64,000 bases of DNA from Artemia franciscana. Taxonomy: Eukaryota; Arthropoda; Branchiopoda; Anostraca; Artemiidae. The position numbers were made by a program, and so were the translations under genes. Location: positions 40,209,076 to 40,273,075 of the forward strand of contig NC_088863.1 in NCBI RefSeq assembly GCF_032884065.1, read 5' to 3'. Shown here piece after piece: positions 59,990-64,000 of the stretch (positions within the stretch are counted from its first letter, which is position 1; each line of letters starts with the position of its first letter). Under the pieces are notes generated by a model. The model saw nothing but the letters and a program-made list of their open reading frames with translations. It did no database searches and was not told the DNA's origin.

Positions 59990-61430
59990 ATTATAAATGA
60001 TTGACGAATTCCCTAATTTACAGCCCTTGCCGCGAGGGCTTTGGTTTGATACCCCCAAAGACATAAGTACTGGACCTTTCAACTGTGCTGAGCAAAATGA
60101 ATATCTCAAAATTTTGATTGGACATGTTTGGGAAAATGATGGTCGTGGGGTGGGGACTGGGTACTCTTGAATCATTTTTTACTTTTAAAAAGACACTAGA
60201 GCTTTTAACTTCCAGTCAAATGAGCTCTTTTTATGAAGTTTCTACGACAGCTCCTTCTGTACTAAATGCATTGGTCAGGAAAAAATAATAAATTGTGTCC
60301 ACTTTATTCTTTACTTAGGAAGCGCCTTTACGCAATTGGGAGAAAAGGGGTGAGAGGAGATGGCGGCGCTGGGCACCCCCTGAAAACTTTTGACTCTTAA
60401 AAAGAGAACTAGAACTTGGGATTTTAAATCGAATGAGCCTCCTCCAAAGTTTATACGACCACCCCTTCTATAGAAACCTTATACGTTAATAATGGGAAAC
60501 TTGCATAACTCACAGCCCTTACCCTTGGGGTTCTAGGGGCAAACCAGAAGGCATAGTTTTTTTTTATATTTGGAATATTTTAAACAAAATTGCCATCTAA
60601 AAATTTTGATGGAATGCATTTGGTGAAAAAGGGCGATTAGGGAGGGGCCAGTTGCCCTCCTATCACTTTAGACTCTTGAAAAGGGAACTAGAACTTCCAA
60701 TTTCCAATCAGATAAACCTTTTCCCAAATTTATATGACTACACCTTTCTCAAAAGCTTTATATGCCTCCAGGGTATAACTTATAACCATCGCCCCCAGGC
60801 ACTGGTGGGTTGTGTCAACATCAGAGGCACTGTTGTATGATTTCTGACCTATTTTGAACAAAATTGCCATCTAAAAATTTCTATTGGATGTATCTGTGGA
60901 AACGAGTGCGTGAGAAGGGCTAGTTTCTTCCGATCCCTTTTGACTCTTAAAAGGGGCACTATAACTCTAATTGAATGAGTCCCCTCCAAAGTTGATACGA
61001 CCGCTCATTCCCTTGTAATCTTCCATGTTAACAACGGGCAACTAACACAACCTAGAGCCCTTGAATTGAGGACTGTGGGGTGGATTAATATCCTAGGGGG
61101 GAGAGGGTTAGTATCCTAAAAAAACATTATTACTGAACCTTTCAACTATGCTGAACAAAATTGCTATGTCAAAATTTTGATAGAATACGTTTGGGGATAT
61201 GAAGGACGTTGGTGGGGGTTTGTTCTGCAATCACTATTGACTCTGAAAAAGGCACTAGAACCTTCAATTTCCAATCGAATGATCTACTTTCGAAGTTTCT
61301 TCAAAAACTCCTTCTATAAGAAGTGCCCTGGTCCGAAAAATAACAAAAAAAAACAAATAAATGAATAATACATTGTGTCTACTTCGCTCTTTACCTAGGT
61401 AGTGCTGTTGTGCTGCCTACGATACTATTA
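59990..61430 (-). repeat. ~275-bp unit array, reverse orientation, about five units
   Basis: CTTAAAAAGAGAACTAGAAC (60,396), CTTGAAAAGGGAACTAGAAC (60,673), CTTAAAAGGGGCACTATAAC (60,944) and CTGAAAAAGGCACTAGAACC (61,241) mark successive units about 270-300 bp apart. Each is followed by CCAATCGAATGA-type and CCAAAGTTTATACGACCACC-type words. Two array ends, AATTGTGTCCACTTTATTCTTTACTTAGG (60,291) and CATTGTGTCTACTTCGCTC (61,370), show it is two adjacent elements. Confidence 0.82.
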
Positions 61431-61720
61431 GTTAAGTATTAATTTGGCTGTCTTGAAGAAAGTGTTGCGCCTTATTAGGTTAAATCCAATGAATTAATGC
61501 CTGTAATTGCAACTAAACAGAGTAACTTCTACGAAAGGGGCCTTATTGCACGTTACTGGATTAAAAAACAAGGAACTACAGGCTACAGAGAATAAGAGAA
61601 CAGAAAATAGGAGACAAGATGGTGGAGAAAAATCACAAATTTATATTTGTTTGTATTTGAACTAAACTGAATTTCAAATTTGAACTTTGTACTAAAGATA
61701 ATAAATACGACATAATTTAC
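61431..61720. other. Non-coding, AT-rich
   Basis: The 63-codon minus ORF at 61,583-61,774 is low-complexity Phe/Lys and overlaps the acceptor of the next feature. Nothing recognised. Confidence 0.4.
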
Positions 61721-61726
61721 TTTTAG

Positions 61727-62181
61727 GAATGTTAAGATTTCGTCCCTTTCAAAATTTAAAAAGAAAAACAACACGGAAGAAAAACTGTCCAGCTTCTACT
61801 GAAGTAGAGCCAGCACAACTACCAACAATGGAATCTACAGAGGAAACAGGAGAGGTGTCAACAGAAGAAGCAAGCACTATAGCTTCAGTTGTAGGACCTA
61901 GCCTATCTTTAGGAAGGCCGACTACACCCTCACCAATGAGTCCGTCAACTACTGAACCTTCAACAAAGCCATATATAATACCAATGATGCTCCTAATACC
62001 TCCTAATTATCTATCTGAAGGAGTTTCTCTATGTTGTTCACCTTGTCAACAAAAGCCAGATTCCCAACCTTCAAAAATACCACTAAGTTCTAAAATAAGA
62101 TCTAGTGAAATACCAAATTATTTTTACCAAAAACGAATACCAACTCCACGAACCAAACAACAGCGGCATTGGCCAACATGA
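61727..62181 (+). CDS. Unidentified Ser/Thr/Pro/Glu-rich exon-like ORF, probably a terminal exon
   Basis: The frame runs from an acceptor-like ATAATTTACTTTTAG at 61,712-61,726 to a stop at 62,179-62,181. It starts basic (MLRFRPFQNLKRKTTRKKNC), then is rich in Glu/Thr/Ser (STEVEPAQLP, MESTEETGEVSTEEAST), then Pro/Ser (GRPTTPSPMSPSTTEPST), with a CCSPCQQKP cysteine cluster and a basic tail ending RTKQQRHWPT. Base composition is less AT-rich than the flanks. No stop or repeat interrupts 150 codons. The first Met is at 61,729, but an exon fused to an upstream part is equally possible. Family not recognised; disordered regulatory or secreted protein cannot be told apart. Confidence 0.45.
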
Positions 62182-62778
62182 AATTTTTTTAAGAAAGCTA
62201 AGCATCCAGCTATTAATAGTATTCTATGAAGTTTTATCACTATGTTGTTCTTTAAAAAAATATATATGTTCCAATATAAGGGTCTTCTAGAGAGGGCATT
62301 AAGAAGTAATTTTAGTTTTTAGTTCTTAGTTGTACTTTAGTGCTTTTTTGGTTGCAGTTTAGTATTTTAAACTTTAGTCTTAGAACAAGGACTTCCTATC
62401 CTGTATTTTACAATTTGAAAAAGAATGCCGGCAAGTGGTTGAACAGTTGTTAATTAAGTGTGAAACACATCCTCAATTAGTAAAGCAGCGCATAGATCAG
62501 TGAACACAAAATAATTAAGTGGTAGAGGGTTCTAATACTCTAGTTTTCACTACAAACAATGCTAACAATGGGAAACCACCTTTCGCGGTTTGATTGTAAA
62601 AAAAAAACTCAGTACGAAATTTTCGTTTATATGAAAGACTTGTTTGACGTGAGGTTAAATTGTATTGGGAGGAGGAACATAGCTCGCGTCTATATTTATT
62701 GAATAAAATTATCCCTGTGAAGACACTGACTATTTCAAGTGTAACCCATCGGATCTTTATGGAATTCAACAATTCGTG
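62182..62778. other. Possible 3' UTR then unassigned sequence
   Basis: 62,182-62,510 follows the ORF and has no obvious AATAAA close by. The 103-codon minus ORF at 62,515-62,826 spans the foldback-family terminus and is not considered a gene. Confidence 0.3.
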
Positions 62779-63110
62779 ATAATGAACTGTAAGTATGGAG
62801 CGACCTGGGTTAGCAGTAACCGACAAACTATAAAAAGGAACTTTTATTACATCAAAGAATGTTTTTTTTATACTGATTCATAAAAATTAAACTTCATTAA
62901 GTTTGAAGTTCTTTATCAGGAGCTAAGAACCTGAGAAAGTTTGCCTGATTTTGAAAAAAGAAGGAAATACTTCCAAAAGCACCAGTAATCTAGATGAAAA
63001 TTACGCCATCAAATTGCGCAACAATAAAACCATATCTGAGGGGTTTCGCACTCTTTTCTACAAAAATGAGGAACTTTTAAGTCAGAAGTGATTGGGTTTA
63101 AATAGAATGC
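62779..63110 (-). mobile_element. Diverged right-end fragment of the foldback family, minus strand
   Basis: On the minus strand the end GGTCGCTCCATACTTACAGTT, CATTATCACGAATTG then TTGA corresponds to the terminal hairpin at 40,820-40,857. Going inward, CTCAGGTTCTTAGCTCCTGA, TTTGATGGCGTAATTTTCAT and CTCATTTTTGTAGAAAAGAG are colinear with 40,540-40,690 of copy A. Confidence 0.6.
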
Positions 63111-63850
63111 AATTTTTCAGAAACACTGCGTGTTTCGGTTTTGTCTTGGATCAGAACAAATCCAGCGGGCAGCTTTCCCCTCCGTTGTTTTTGAATGGTA
63201 CACAAACAACGTAAAGTTTCGCACTAAACTTCTACTGAGATCGAAAGACAGCTGCCAAATCACTTGCTGTACAGATGCACAATAACCACAGCGGCTTATT
63301 GTGAAACCTCACGTCGTTTGGTTAGCGCAATTTGAAACAAACTAAGAGGAAAGCTTCATCTTCAAGTTACGCTCGGGCCTATTCAAGATACTATGAAGCT
63401 ACCACCCTTTAAAAACTAGTCCCTACTTGGTGTGAAAGTGTATAGATTAATACTTTTAAATTGATATCATGACAATTATGGTTGCCCATTGTAACAGATA
63501 ATACAAAACATGCTGTAAGTAAAACTATCAAGTGTCAAAAGCCGTCAAAACTTTCAATTATCATTTGAACCAGATTCAGGAATGGCTTCTTTTATTTTGA
63601 TTAACCTTAAAGACGAAAATTCGTTTTGAAAATAAAATTTTGAAGAATTTCAGGAAATAACCTGAAACTGCACACACCTGAAGTCAAAATAAACTGCACT
63701 ATTGCAATTACCACAGCTAAAACCCTCGTTTAGGAGAATCATAGCCCCTCATCTCGACCAACAAGAAAAACCACTTTTTTTGCATGGGAAGCATCGATGC
63801 GTCTCCTTTTCAATGTCATTTTTTATTCTGTCGGCAATAGTAGGACCCTT
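63111..63850. other. No gene recognised
   Basis: Mixed composition. No ORF or repeat could be aligned. Confidence 0.35.
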
Positions 63851-64000
63851 ATTAAATCAGGAGTTAAGCAGGTTGTGTTCAATCCCCTTTATATGGATCA
63901 TTTTAATGGACTTTGTCTTAAGGAGCACACGAAAGGCAATGTGTGACCACGGAATCAAATGGGGAGGAAAAACTCTCCTGGACTTTATGCTGATGATTTA
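63850..64000 (+). pseudogene. RTE-like LINE RT fragment, cut by the window end
   Basis: AAATCAGGAGTTAAGCAGG, then ATGGATCATTTTAATGGACTT, AAGGAGCACACGAAAGGCAA and TATGCTGATGATTTA match 37,905-38,050 in order. Unlike the copy at 38,041, the catalytic box is intact here (YADDL), though a few bases are missing just before it, so the frame is shifted. Confidence 0.85.

Overview
The window is eukaryotic, AT-rich, and almost wholly made of decayed transposable elements and diverged repeats. It has no operons and no dense coding. Introns with GT/AG borders, a metazoan mitochondrial-enzyme exon, RTE-like, Penelope-like, hAT and Helitron relics, and a short (CCTAA)3 tract (the arthropod telomere motif TTAGG on the other strand) point to an invertebrate animal. 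An arthropod, possibly a crustacean with a large genome, is my best guess. The species is inference.

Layout. 1-1.69 kb: dead non-LTR reverse transcriptase running off the left edge. 1.69-6.06 kb: diverged arrays of a roughly 250-275 bp unit, interrupted by a second repeat family (3.56-4.85 kb) that carries a degenerate tRNA-Pro-like sequence. 6.85-16 kb: fragments of LINEs, minisatellite-like tracts, an unidentified ORF, and one convincing host exon (11,386-11,525, minus strand) of 4-aminobutyrate aminotransferase (GABA transaminase). A phase-compatible upstream exon candidate lies at 28,921-29,113; if it is real, the intervening 17.4 kb is one repeat-filled intron. 16.4-18.9 kb: a striking nest of palindromes within palindromes. 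21.2-23.35 kb: hAT (ZMYM1-like) transposase pseudogene. 24.4-25.5 kb: two small cysteine-rich exon-like pieces. 29.9-34.6 kb: Helitron Rep-helicase pseudogene with an 845-codon open segment, a 69-bp coding repeat at its N-terminus and a tandemly duplicated C-terminus, followed by a Helitron end with hairpin and CTAG.

35.1-41.6 kb is a readable stratigraphy: a Penelope-like RT is split first by an RTE-like LINE (35,589-39,015, with a 13-bp target duplication and a (TAG)n tail) and then by a 1.7-kb foldback element (39,141-40,857). A second copy of that foldback element lies at 49,211-50,952. Both copies sit between an A and a T with no target duplication and end just after a small hairpin, which resembles rolling-circle transposition although the termini are not canonical Helitron ends. 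43.4-48.64 kb and 58.04-59.90 kb hold non-autonomous Helitrons in both orientations, with long (AT)n tracts, GGGACAC minisatellites and retained scraps of the helicase C-terminus. 52.5 kb has a plus-strand exon resembling ZC3H15/DFRP1, and 61.7-62.2 kb an unidentified Ser/Thr/Pro-rich exon-like ORF. More of the ~275-bp array occupies 55.9-57.8 and 60.0-61.4 kb. The window ends inside another copy of the RTE-like LINE.

Nothing here works together as a system in the bacterial sense. The items of most interest are the foldback element family, the nested palindrome region, and the host exons hidden among the repeats. All identifications are by eye from motifs; no database search was possible.
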